DNA of 64,000 nucleotides. Origin: Rhynchonema sp. JSB1_4. Lineage: Eukaryota > Nematoda > Chromadorea > Monhysterida > Xyalidae. A model generated the notes under the pieces. It was not told the DNA's origin. It saw only the letters and a list, made by a program, of their open reading frames with translations, and searched no databases. Every line of letters starts with the position of its first letter. Positions within the stretch are counted from its first letter, which is position 1. Both the position numbers and the translations under genes were made by a program. Positions 9,459 to 20,117 of the stretch are shown here, in pieces. The stretch lies in NCBI GenBank assembly GCA_030248065.1, contig JASAMV010005483.1:1-64000 (forward strand). The letters are read 5' to 3'.

Positions 9459-12400
9459 ATGATCTCACCGTTGAGCCATGTACGTGTGCTCGACCTCACC
9501 CGAATTCTGGCCGGTCCCTATTGCACCATGTTGTTGGGCGATTTGGGCGCTAAAGTGATCAAGGTGGAACGACCCGGTTGGCTGGAATTGTATGCTTCCA
9601 GTCGTCACGTCGTGAATCAATTTGAGATGCACCGAAATCTGCGTATTTTTTGTATGCAAGCATTTCTGGAAAACACTTGGAAAAGTATTTTTCTGTGAAA
9701 GTTTTCCGGAGGAGGAGGAGAGGAGTGTTTCCGGTGCGCAAATACAAGTGCCCCTTTCAGGTGCATGCCAATCTTGTTGCTTCAGGTATCGGCGACGACA
9801 CACGAACATGGCAGCCGCCCGCAGTAAATGGGGAGAGCTGCTATTTCATGTGTGTCAATCGCAACAAACGCAGCCTGGCCATCAACATGAAGTCACGTGA
9901 CGGGCAGATGCTTGTGCGACGATTGGCAGCCGACAGCGATGTTCTCGTGGAGAACTTCGTGCCGGGAGCCTTGGACCGTCTCAATCTCGGACCGAAACAG
10001 CTGAGAGAGACACACCCGCGGCTGATCTATACGTCCATCACCGGATACGGACAGACCGGGCCCTGGAGTAGGAAGGGTGGGTATGACGTCATTGCGGCGG
10101 CTGTCGGTGGACTGTTGCATATGACCGGCTCGAAGGTAGATCAGGATGAAGTTGAGTGAAAATTACTCACAGTTGAAATGTGGAAAGAACCGTGTTGAAT
10201 GACAGGATGGCGAGCCGTGCAAACCAGGTGTGGCACTGACTGACCTGCTAACGGGCCTGTACGCGCACGGCGCTATCTTGGCAGCGTTGATGCATCGAGA
10301 CAAAACGGGCGAAGGACAGCACATTGACTGCAATCTGTTGTCCACTCAGGTACAGCCTGCTGCCATCTGTTATTGGGCCGATAGTTTAGTGCGCAATCAG
10401 CCTATCCACTACGCGAATGATTGTAATGATCGAAAATCCCAGACCTCACGCGGTTGACTTTTTAAGAATTAAGCGTACATACATGCAGTATGTATGTTTA
10501 GGTGCCCACAGAATACAATGGGCAGTTCTGCTCAGATTTCCACCACAGGCCACACCACCACTGAACCACTGGAGAGTCATATTTGCACTTTCAGATATCA
10601 ACTCTTGTAAATATCGGTGCCAACTACCTCAACGCTGGACAAGAAGCATCACGCTGGGGCACGGCACACGCCAGTATCGTGCCTTATCAGGTTGGGTGAA
10701 GCTTTGTTGGTGTCCTTGATGTTCCCTGATTGAGCCAAATGTTTTTGGTTGGTGGTTTTTCGTTTTATTTGTCGCTGTTGTCAGGCTTTCCGCACCAGCG
10801 ACAATCGATATTTCGTGGTTGGCGGTGGCAACGACACGCTGTTTGCCGAATTGTGTCACCGAATCGGTCAGCCCGACCTGCCCGCTGACCCGCGATTCAC
10901 GACCAATGACAAGCGCGTCGAGCACAGGCACGAACTCATTGGATTGTTGGAGAAAATGTGAGCGAAACCGCGAAAACAGTGATCGGAGGTGATCACGTGT
11001 CTTTTTTGAATTGAAGATGTTAAGAAATTTTGCGATACCACTAGTTTCCTCCAGCGTAAAAGATGTTCTCCGACCAAGAATGAAAAACTAATAAGCTGTA
11101 CGAAATTAGTTATTCCAGTAAATTTCGTAATATCCTTAATGCATGAATCATACCAAGACAAGTCACACCCGATCGCAAGTTTGGTGTCGACCTATTGCTG
11201 CTGGGGGTGGCGTGTCGTTATGCGTTAAAGGGCTCGGGACATAACCGAACGAAGGGTAGCAGGACATATTGTTACATACCGTTGGAAAGCATTCCGGCAG
11301 CCTATGTCACGCACGAATTTTAAGCTCCTTGGAGATTCGCTATCTCTTGGTAGAGCGACTTTTCGTTCCAGAAAAAAAGTGAATTTTTGCACAAATTGGA
11401 ACGACCGGTGCAGAAACCCCAAATGAGTTGAAGGTCAAGAAACACGTGGATAAGATTGCAACAGCTTCTCGATAACTTATCATGAGAACTTCAGTCGCTC
11501 AAAGCATTGCTTCACACGGTGAAGGTGCGAAACGTTCCAAAAATCGGCCTTATTTTTCGAGAACACAAGTTTGTCCCTAAATTTTGAGGCCACGCTTAGC
11601 ACTGCGGAAATAAGAATGCAATGGGGAAATAGAGCGTCGTCGAAAGTACCAGAAAATAAGGTTTTTAAATTTTTTAACTCATAGCTAGCTCCGTGACAGG
11701 CCTAAAAATCCATTAAATTGCCGCTAAATTAGGTGGTTACATTCATCGCCAGAATTGTGACGCATAAAGGCCACAGATTGTATCGGCCTCGAAACAAAAA
11801 AATGAGAGAAACGTCTGGTTTAACAACCTATCAAGGTCCGAAGACCCCAAGGTCTACAGATCTCTCGGGGCAATCATACTAACCTGAATACGATATTCAG
11901 CTATAAATGCTTATTGTTAATAGCTATTGCAAATGTAATAGCACCAAACAATGTATCTTGAGAGTAGCTTTCGAACGATATATGACAAGCCCCAATAAAT
12001 TTTTACGCTTAAGGGCAGAGGCTAAAAAATTGCTTTTTTGACGATTCTGGAATGAACCGTCACGTCACCGTGTGCGATTTCGGAATTTTGACCGTTTCTT
12101 GTCCATAGTAAGTGGTAGTATGGGCACGTCATATATCATTCGATAGCTACATTAAAGCTACATCGTTTGGTGCTATCAAATGTGCAATAATTTTTAACAG
12201 TAACGACTTATAGCCAAATATCTTATTCAGGCTGGCAGGGCTGCAGCAGCCGGACCATGGGGTTTGAAGTCGTGAAACTCGTCCAGATTGTTGGACTGTG
12301 CGTTTATCTGACTTTCTCGTTTCCAATGAAATGCAATACGTGGCTTATTTACATCACATTTCCGTCAATGAATGCAACTATGCAGTTTAGGGGCAATTTT

Positions 12401-13464
12401 TAGGTCTTTTTCAGCCTGTCACGCCGTTATCTAAGTGTTTCCAAATTTAAAAACCTTATTTTCTGGTACTTTAGAAAACGTTCTATTTTTCTATTGCATT
12501 CTCATTCCTGCAACACAAAGCGCGGCCTCAAAATTTAGAGACAAACTTGTGTCTTCGAAAAATGTGGCCGATTTTTGGAACATTTCGCACCCTCACCGAG
12601 TAAAGCAATGCTTTGAGCGACTGAAGTTCTCATGATAAGTTATCGAGAAGCTGTTGCAATCTTATCCACGTGTTTCTTGACCTTCAACTCATTTGGGGTT
12701 TCTGCACTGGTCGTTTCAATTTGTGAAAAAATTCACTTTTTCCTGGAACGAAAAGTCGCTCTACCAAGAGATAGCGAATCTCTAAGGAGCTTAACATTTG
12801 TGCGTGACATATGCTGTCCCAGTGCTTTCCAACGATGTATAACACTGCGCTCTGCTGCCCTTCCTTCGGTTGTGTCCCAAGCCCTTTAATGATGTTGTGC
12901 TGTTACTTACACATCACGGCGCACGCGCACTCAATAAGAATCTGGTAAATTTGGTTGCAGTTTCGCGCAACGGACACTGTCCGATTGGGTGTCGGTGTTC
13001 GACGATTCAACGATGCCGAATGGACCAGTGAACACGATGGCGGACGCATTCAACAACGAACAGGTGGTACACAATCGAATGGTGCAGAACGTTACACACT
13101 CGACTGCTGGAGACATTAAACTCATTGGTCGGTTGTGCTTTCACTATCGGTGGAAACGGAGTCTTGGGAGTCTAAAGCAACGCGCGGGCTGTCTACCAAA
13201 AACGGACCGACACAAACGTCAACTTAGTTGATCTTATGGGACCTAAGTTTGCCGTCGTTCAGTGCGCGTTAATTGATTTCAGGTCCGGCCGTTCGGTTCA
13301 GTTCAATCGATAATCGTATTCGCTCGCCACCACCCGTGCTCGGTGAACACACGTGCGAGGTGCTGAGTGAAATGCTGCAATTGAGCAAAGATCAACTGAG
13401 AGACTTGAAGAAACGAGGCGTCATTGACTATCCTGACCCTGATTCGACAAGGAGTGTTGGATAA
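9459..13464 (+). CDS. SUGCT-like: CoA-transferase family III, SUGCT-like, copy 1
   Basis: Seven exons: 9459-9576, 9786-10135, 10206-10349, 10595-10690, 10785-10957, 12961-13127, 13283-13464; 409 residues from the ATG at 9459. SUGCT (C7orf10) is a mitochondrial succinyl-CoA:glutarate CoA-transferase. Landmarks are [66 protein letters not shown] and [12 protein letters not shown]; the Asp of GYD is the family's catalytic nucleophile. Further matches are [13 protein letters not shown] and PNGPVNTM. A separate mitochondrial-targeting exon may lie upstream but is not recognised. Intron 5 (10958-12960) is about 2 kb because of a 1.67-kb foldback element absent from copy 2. Introns 2 and 3 are almost base-identical to copy 2, so the copies are recent or have been homogenised. 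Confidence 0.9.
10978..11190. repeat. Foldback MITE of the GATCGGA / CAGCGTAAAAG type in SUGCT-1 intron 5
   Basis: Left part (GTGATCGGAGGTGATCACG, then TTAAGAAATTT) is mirrored by AAATTTCGTAATATCCTTAA and CCCGATCGCAAGTTTGG on the right. The centre contains CAGCGTAAAAGATGTTC. Better-preserved relatives are at 33650-33895 and 56934-57178. Confidence 0.7.
11225..12890. mobile_element. Large foldback element (arms about 0.8 kb) in SUGCT-1 intron 5
   Basis: The left arm from 11229 (GGGCTCGGGACATAACCGAA) is mirrored by the right arm ending near 12890. Pairs are visible along the whole length: TCTCTTGGTAGAGCGACTTT against AAAGTCGCTCTACCAAGAGA (about 11341 and 12749); AGAAAATAAGGTTTTTAAAT against its complement near 12448; AGCACCAAACAATGTA against TACATCGTTTGGTGCT (11940 and 12160). 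The symmetry centre is near 12058. No reading frame of note, so it is non-autonomous. It is missing from the equivalent intron of copy 2 (18128-18717), which dates insertion after the duplication or shows loss in copy 2. Confidence 0.9.
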
Positions 13465-13713
13465 AATACAGTTACATACATTGTCAGATAATTTTACTTT
13501 TATGAATACGATCTGTGTGTTGAAGTTGTTTTCACTCCCATTTTTTTCAACGCAATCGCTTTTTGTGCATGTATTAATCGCTGTGATAGACGCACAGTAT
13601 ATTTGTGTATTCGGTCCGCTGAGTTTCAGAATAATGAAACAAACACGATGAGAGTTTTCTTCCCACAGAAAATACTTTGTTCGTACAATTAACACACGCT
13701 CGCACAATTCATT

Positions 13714-13985
13714 TTGCATTTGTGTGAAACTATTGAATTCTTCGTGCCGTTTGCCATGGGTTCTCACCCAAATATCCTTGTGATCGCATCCAACACAAAC
13801 AATAGCGAATCAACTGCCTGTGTTCAAGTTTGGCCTGTGGCTAACATCTTTGAACCCTCGACTGATCATTTTTTATGCGATAAACTGCAGGTCTTGGACG
13901 AGATACCGGACAAATACAAGAGTTAATGCTTGCTGGTAACACACGCGCACGTCGCTGTACGCTGGCCTCGTCTGTTTGATAACGT
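13714..13985 (+). pseudogene. Tetraspanin relic (duplicate of 20118-20446)
   Basis: The block from CATTTTGCATTTGTGTGAAA (13706) through GCGAATCAACTGC aligns to 20019-20135 at the functional tetraspanin start. The block from 13891 (GTCTTGGACGAGATACC) to about 13985 aligns to exon 2 at 20309-20410. The ATG context is damaged, most of the first membrane helix is deleted, and exon 2 has an in-frame stop (GAGTTAATG where the live gene reads GAGTTGATG in a shifted frame). The second half of the gene (CCG motif exon) is not found in this copy. Confidence 0.75.
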
Positions 13986-14002
13986 TCTTCGGATGCTCGG
14001 CG

Positions 14003-14271
14003 CCTTATTGCTCGAGTAAAACATCACTACTGTGCACAAAAGTGCCAGCCAGTGAGAGAAATAATAATAATTAGCCATAAATAATCCCAGCATACGGTCA
14101 TTTGAAACATCAGCCCGCCCAGATGGGCACTGTATACATGCGTACATATAGTGCGTTGACAAATTTTTGCTTCGACCGTATGCTGGGATTATTTATGGCT
14201 AATTATCATTGTTTCGCTCACTGGCTGGCACTTTTGTGCACAGCAGTGATGTTTTACTCGAGCAACAAGAT
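14003..14271. repeat. Palindromic repeat with TGAAACATC near its centre
   Basis: Left arm TTGCTCGAGTAAAACATCAC ... TAGCCATAAATAATCCCAGC (14009-14095) is mirrored at 14175-14271. The spacer starts TTTGAAACATCAGCCCGCCC; the same words recur at 20697-20800 in the live tetraspanin intron. It lies in the decayed tetraspanin copy and probably helped to destroy it. Confidence 0.8.
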
Positions 14272-14418
14272 CTGCTTGAGGTCCTATTTGGAGGTCAATT
14301 GGCCAGAAATGTTCGCACCGACGAGGCCTGGCACCTCGCCCGTCCGTGAAAACAGGCCGAAACGGGCAAAACTCACTGCTGTTTCAATATTATGGTTCAG
14401 GCGAACAACTGGACACTG

Positions 14419-14476
14419 ATTTTGACCAGCGTAAAAGTTGTTCACCTTTTCCCGACCTAATACTTTCACGCTGGTC
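14419..14476. repeat. CAGCGTAAAAG hairpin
   Basis: TTTTGACCAGCGTAAAAGTT is followed about 20 bases later by ACTTTCACGCTGGTCCAAA, an imperfect inverted repeat. Related hairpins are at 20826-20886, 27538-27605, 33740-33830, 50988-51055 and 57030-57110. Confidence 0.7.
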
Positions 14477-14559
14477 CAAACACGACTGGAGCAACGACTT
14501 GCGTTCCAAGTCGTTACCGGAAATGCTCGCTAATGGTCTGTCGAAGAGTTTAGCTCTTA

Positions 14560-14730
14560 GGGCGGGCTTAGGTTGATTCCGGAAATCGGAATCCGGAAAT
14601 ATTTTCGGAAAATGCATTACTTTTGTATGTAAATTCTTGCGTTTTCCGGAAATATTTCCGGAGCCCAGAAATGTTTTGTACTTTTGCACGCTAATTATTT
14701 CCGGATTCCGGATTTGACCTAAGTTCGCCC
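14560..14730. mobile_element. PIF/Harbinger-like MITE with TTA duplication, copy 1
   Basis: GGGCGGGCTTAGGTTGA at the left and TGACCTAAGTTCGCCC at the right are inverted, flanked by TTA on both sides (14557-14559, 14731-14733). The interior is a set of nested palindromes on the word CCGGAAATATTTCCGG. An uninterrupted version of the flanking DNA exists at 29337-29385. Three-base TTA/TAA duplications with GGGC ends fit PIF/Harbinger; the assignment is inference. Confidence 0.75.
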
Positions 14731-15167
14731 TTAGAGTGGTCAACTGAACGCATGTATGGCTGTGTTTGTGTGACTACCAGAAACCCGCACAGAGCAGCAA
14801 CATGGCACACTTGTGCACACCGCTCTTGCTATATTTCGAACGTGCATGTGCACTCAGCTGCACATATCGATTTTACGACCAAATATGTGTGTAGTATAAT
14901 ACTTCTCTGTATGCATTCTTTCCTCGTCTGGCATTTGCAAATGTGCCTTGCCGTGTTTATCGGGTATGTACTTGGTGTTCTGTTTATTTATGGGTGTTTT
15001 GCAGTACATCTTGATGGTCTATCATAACTGATGAACAATAAAACCACCAGTGCACGAAGCTGTTATCACTCGTACGCGCTTCATATGCGCTCGATTGTTT
15101 ACTTCGCACGTAGCCCATAGCCCAATTTCTTTTTAAATTTTGCCCCTTTTCTAATGTTTCAGTGGAC

Positions 15168-18100
15168 ATGACGTTGAGCCATGTTCGTGTGCTCGACATC
15201 ACTCGAAGTCTGGCCGGTCCCTATTGCACCATGTTGTTGGGCGATTTGGGCGCTAAAGTGATCAAGGTGGAACGACCCGGTTGGCTCGAATTGTGTGCTT
15301 GTATTCGTGAGAGAAATTTCGAGAAAGTGCCAGATGAGTGCACCGATCATTTGTTGCTGTTTGTGCATACAGGCCTTGTTGCTTCAGGCATCGGCGACGA
15401 CACGCGAACATGGCAGCCGCCGGCAGTGAATGGCGTGAGCTGCTATTTCATGTGTGTCAATCGCAACAAACGCAGCCTGGCCATCAACATGAAGTCACGT
15501 GACGGGCAGATGCTTGTGCGACGATTGGCAGCCGACAGCGATGTTCTCGTGGAGAACTTCGTGCCGGGAGCATTGGACCGTCTCAATCTCGGACCGAAAC
15601 AGCTGAGAGAGACACACCCGCGGCTGATCTATACGTCCATCACCGGATACGGACAGACCGGGCCCTGGAGTAGGAAGGGTGGGTATGACGTCATTGCGGC
15701 GGCTGTCGGTGGACTGTTGCATATGACCGGCTCGAAGGTAGATCAGGATGAAGTTGAGTGAAAATTACTCACAGTTGAAATGTGGAAAGAACCGTGTTGA
15801 ATGACAGGATGGCGAGCCGTGCAAACCAGGTGTGGCACTGACTGACCTGCTAACGGGCCTGTACGCGCACGGCGCTATCTTGGCAGCGTTGATGCATCGA
15901 GACAAAACGGGCGAAGGACAGCACATTGACTGCAATCTGTTGTCCACTCAGGTACAGCCTGCTGCCATCTGTTATTGGGCCGATGGTTTAGTGCGCAATC
16001 AGCCTATCCACTACGCGAATGATTGTAATGATCGAAAATCCCAGACCTCACGCGGTTGACTTTTTAAGAATTAAGCGTACATACATATAGTCCAGCCACG
16101 AACTCATGAGACGACTTTTTTTGAAATTGGCTTGTGCGGATCCAACAATGTTCCGGTTCCACGTATTTCGGAAATGAAAGAAAGAGAAACGCACGTATTT
16201 TTTAAAAACACGCTCTCCACTCGGTGCGTAAATTCCCTTTTGACTCCCAAAACATTTGTGTGCTGAACATCGCTGCTGTTCGCGTAAGCACGCAACAAAT
16301 TGAGGTCAGCCAGCTGGAACTTGTCATCATCTCCCTCAGCCAATCTCTTTCTTTTGTTTGCGAAAACACGTGTATCTGGAGCATTTTTGAATGCGGCCAA
16401 GCAAGCTTTAAAAAAAGTCGTCTCATGAGCTGGTGGCTGGACTATACATGCAGTATGTATAGGCAAGCTGCACCAGCATGAGCTCGATTTCGCAGCTGGC
16501 AGAATAGTGAAACATTCTGACGTGGCTGCTGATTTGGAAATGTTACACGTTGAAGCAGGGTTCGGCAAAAAAAAGGTTTTTGAAAAAAATTTTTTTAAAA
16601 AAAAATTTTTTGTTTAAAATTTTCGGGGGAACAAAATGTTCTAAAATGTCCAAAAACGGCCTTTTTGGGTGTTATTTTTTGTCATTTTTTCTCAAGGGTC
16701 GAAAAATTTTCTTCACAAAATCACCTTTGGGGCATGTATTTGGTACCTAAGATACCCCCAAATGATGTTATTATACCTTCATGTAATACATGGGACACAG
16801 TATGCATGTGCCTACATGGTACTTCGATGTCATACCCCATCAGGTAAGTCATATACGACTGATTCAGCTACCCGACAAGTATTTCTGCAGCTTATATTCT
16901 CAATTCTGTGTGGTTTATGAGTGAATCTTGCTTATTCGGCCACAAACTGTTGTGTCCGATACCACAGAGCAGCAATCATCGGTCCATATCAAGCACAGAC
17001 TGTTGGATCGCACCGAAATGACGTAAACACCCTTGATAAGTGATGCAAACCAAGTCACAAAAGTGACTTGTCAATTAGGGCGGACTTAGGTTGAACACGG
17101 AAACCGGAACACGGAAATATTTCCGTGGTCCGTGTTCCGTGAATATTTTGGAGAATCACGGAACACGGAAATATTTCCGTGCCACGGAACACGGCAATGA
17201 TTCAGGCACGCAAACGATGCTTTTGCAGTGATGATGACAAAAGCCAGAGTGCTGACGTCAAAAGCCCGCATGTTGACGCAAACAGCAACAACTATTCATA
17301 CGTAAATATTTCCGTGTTCCGTGAAAATAAACAACACGGAACACGGAAACCGGAAATATTTCCGTGCCACGGAAATATTTCCGTGCACGGAAATCCACGA
17401 AACTGGTTTGTATGTAAATTATTTCCGTGTTCCGGTTTCCGTGTTCAACCTAAGTTCGCCCTTAAAGTGGCATTTTTTCGCGATTTTGCGCGTTTTTTAG
17501 GCAAATTTGGTAAACTTTCCCCGAATCTCAGACTTTTTAAAAAAAATTTTAAAAAAAAATTTTTTTTTCCAACCCTGCGTTGAAGAATACAAAGCGGAGC
17601 ATGATGATTTTCTCTTTCTATTCGTTTTGAATGCACATTCGAAATCGGGCTCGTGTTGGCGTAGTTTGCCTTTAGTATAGGTACAGACTGAAAAAAAGGG
17701 AAGTTCTGCTCAGATTTCCACCACAGGCCACACCACCACTGAAGAGTCATATTTGCACTTTCAGATATCAACTCTTGCAAATATCGGTGCCAACTACCTC
17801 AACGCTGGACAAGAAGCATCACGCTGGGGCACGGCACACGCCAGTATCGTGCCTTATCAGGTTGGGTGAAGTTTTGTTGGTGTCCTTGATGCTCCCTGAT
17901 TGAGCCAAATGTTTTTGGTTGGTGGTTTTTCGTTTTATTTGTCGCTGTTGTCAGGCTTTCCGCACCAGCGACAATCGATATTTCGTGGTTGGCGGTGGCA
18001 ACGACACGCTGTTTGCCGAATTGTGTCACCGAATCGGTCAGCCCGACTTGCCCGCTGACCCGCGATTCACGACCAATGACAAACGCGTCGAGCACAGGCA

Positions 18101-19551
18101 CGAACTAATTGGATTGTTGGAGAAAATGTATGTATGATGCGCCTGTTGTTGTTCGGTTTATTTGTACTACCGCTTGTACATATAGTATAGGCAAACTACA
18201 CCAACACGAGCCAGATTTAGAAGGTGGTGTGTATCGACAACGAATATAGAAAGAGAAAACCCTCATGCTCCATTTTGTGTTCTTCAACGTGTGACATTTC
18301 CCAAATCAGCAGCCACGTCAGAATGTTTCACTATTCCACCAGCTGCGAAATCCAGCTCATGTTGGTGTAGTTTGCCTTTGTGTCAGCCTGACCAAGCATT
18401 ATACAGTTACAATTATTGCTGTTTGTGGTGGTGTGGATTCGTCGGTCCTATGGAAAATGCAGGGTCCGTCCTCCATAATCCGATTATTCCTCATAACCAA
18501 GGAGCCAATGGGGCTGGCGTGTCATTCGTTATCCTATCGACGCAGTAGAAGTTTCGCATCTGCTGTGTGCTTGCAACTTCCACCGACATGTTGCTCTTTG
18601 TGTTATTCTTGCACAGATAGACGAGTGTTGAAGCCAGCCTTCGTGATCCATGCGCTGACTTGTACATCACGGTGCACGTGTGTACACTGAATAAAAATCT
18701 GCTAAATTTGGTTGCAGTTTCGCGCAACGCACGCTGTCCGATTGGGTGTCGGTGTTCGACGATTCAACGATGCCGAATGGACCAGTGAACACGATGGCGG
18801 ACGCATTCAACAACGAACAGGTGGTACACAATCGAATGGTGCAGAACGTTACACACTCGACTGCTGGAGACATTAAACTCATTGGTCGGTTCGTCAGGTG
18901 CTCATAATTCACGTCACTAATGGGAATGGACTTACCAGACAGTCTCATTTGCTGTCGTGCAATAAAATGCACCACATAGTCTCAACTTCCAAACCCGAGC
19001 GCAGGCTACGCACAGTTGTGAAACATTGCGGACAGCAGCCTGGCTCTGGCTGGCTGGCAACCTGCACGTGCGTTTGTTCCCCGGATGTTTCAAACGTAGA
19101 TTTTCATGTATACCTTCACATCACATATAGGCGTCATTCATTGTACAGCAGCGAATTTAGAAATTTACAATACTGGTTTTCTCAAACCGGCAGTGCGAGT
19201 GCTCATCGAGCGAATCGCAGTGCGAACGTGCAAAACCGACTCACACCATTGTCTGTCGACCAAGACCGAACCGATTCCACAGGGCAGATTGTTGTTGACG
19301 TCAACAGCCAGACACGGGACCGCTTTATGCGAAATTTGCCGTCGTTCAGTGCGCGTTAATTGATTTCAGGTCCGGCCGTTCGGTTCAGTTCAATCGATAA
19401 TCGTATTCGCTCGCCACCACCCGTGCTCGGTGAACACACGTGCGAGGTGCTGAGTGAATTGCTGCAATTGAGCAATGATCAACTGAGGGAATTGAAGAAA
19501 CGAGGCGTCATTGACTATCCTGACCCTGATTTAGCAAGTAGTATTGGATAA
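15168..19551 (+). CDS. SUGCT-like: CoA-transferase family III, SUGCT-like, copy 2
   Basis: Seven exons: 15168-15279, 15388-15737, 15808-15951, 17765-17860, 17955-18127, 18718-18884, 19370-19551; 407 residues from the ATG at 15168. Domains and catalytic GYD are as in copy 1 and the two proteins are nearly identical from exon 2 to exon 7. The N-terminus differs slightly ([18 protein letters not shown] against [20 protein letters not shown]), as does the last line (PDLASSIG against PDSTRSVG). Intron 3 (15952-17764) is inflated by two stacked transposable elements. Intron 6 carries a decayed palindromic MITE. No stop or frameshift is seen in either copy, so both could be active; dosage or compartment differences are possible but not shown. 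Confidence 0.9.
16088..16446. mobile_element. Inverted-repeat MITE, TATAGTCCAGCCAC ends
   Basis: TATAGTCCAGCCAC and the inner block CTCATGAGACGACTTTTT at the left are mirrored by AAAAAGTCGTCTCATGAG and GTGGCTGGACTATA at the right. The interior also folds (ACGTGTTT, TTGAGGTCAGCCAGCTGG). The empty site survives in SUGCT copy 1 at about 10483-10496 (ACATACATGCAGTATG); here the flanks are ACAT on both sides. Confidence 0.85.
16556..17577. mobile_element. hAT-like element in SUGCT-2 intron 3
   Basis: Ends CAGGGTTCGGCAAAAAAAA and TTTTTTTTTCCAACCCTG, bounded by the perfect 8-bp duplication CGTTGAAG (16548-16555, 17578-17585). It encodes no transposase. A PIF/Harbinger-like element (17078-17461) is nested inside it. 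Confidence 0.88.
17078..17461. mobile_element. PIF/Harbinger-like MITE with TTA duplication, copy 2
   Basis: GGGCGGACTTAGGTTGAACA and TGTTCAACCTAAGTTCGCCC are perfect inverted ends apart from one base, flanked by TTA. The interior is built from about ten copies of CACGGAAATATTTCCGTG-type palindromes. The ends match the element at 14560-14730, but the internal palindrome differs at its outer bases (CACGG...CCGTG here, TCCGG...CCGGA there). Confidence 0.85.
18905..19180. repeat. Decayed palindromic MITE, TAGTAAATTTC family
   Basis: In SUGCT-2 intron 6. GTGAAACATTGCGG and GGATGTTTCAAACG flank the centre, and the right end GCAGCGAATTTAGAAATTTAC matches the right end of the copies at 8688 and 20462. 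The left end is degenerate. Confidence 0.6.
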
Positions 19552-20117
19552 AATATAGTTGTGCTGCAGGTGCTTTGTCTAAGGCTATCCGATTGTATTC
19601 ATTCTATTTTATGCGAATTTTTCGTTTGCTGTGATATTGGTCGCACAATGACCATACAAGAATTCATCAAATCTATCCTGATTTTCACGTTCAGTCACTG
19701 TTAACCACTGTGCTATTTGTGATTCTCACAAAACATTTTTGCTAAAAATAATCTAGCAGATCAACCACATTGCCGCAGGTCTGAAACATTCTCTTTACTC
19801 CATACTTTGTGTGCGATCATGCAACGCAACGTCATTGCCCCGTCACTGTCCCGCTTTACGATTCAGGAAAAAAATTTGACCAATTCTTATAAAGTCATTG
19901 TGCGACCAATACCCGTATTTGTGTATTCGATACGTTGCATTGCAGAATAAAGATATAAAAAAATTCACGACACTATACATTTTCGTACCAATGCAATTGA
20001 CATTCATGTTCCCACAGTTCATTTTGCATTTGTATGAAATTATTGAAAGTTTTATCCCGTTTGCGAACCTTTTGACTTTTCACCCAATCATCCTCGTGAT
20101 CGCATCCAACCCACCCA
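19552..20117. other. Intergenic gap between SUGCT-2 and tetraspanin
   Basis: No exon recognised. The part from 20019 on is shared with 13706-13790 and belongs to the duplicated unit, so it probably contains the tetraspanin promoter or 5' UTR. A TGAAACATTCTC word occurs at 19783. Confidence 0.5.
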
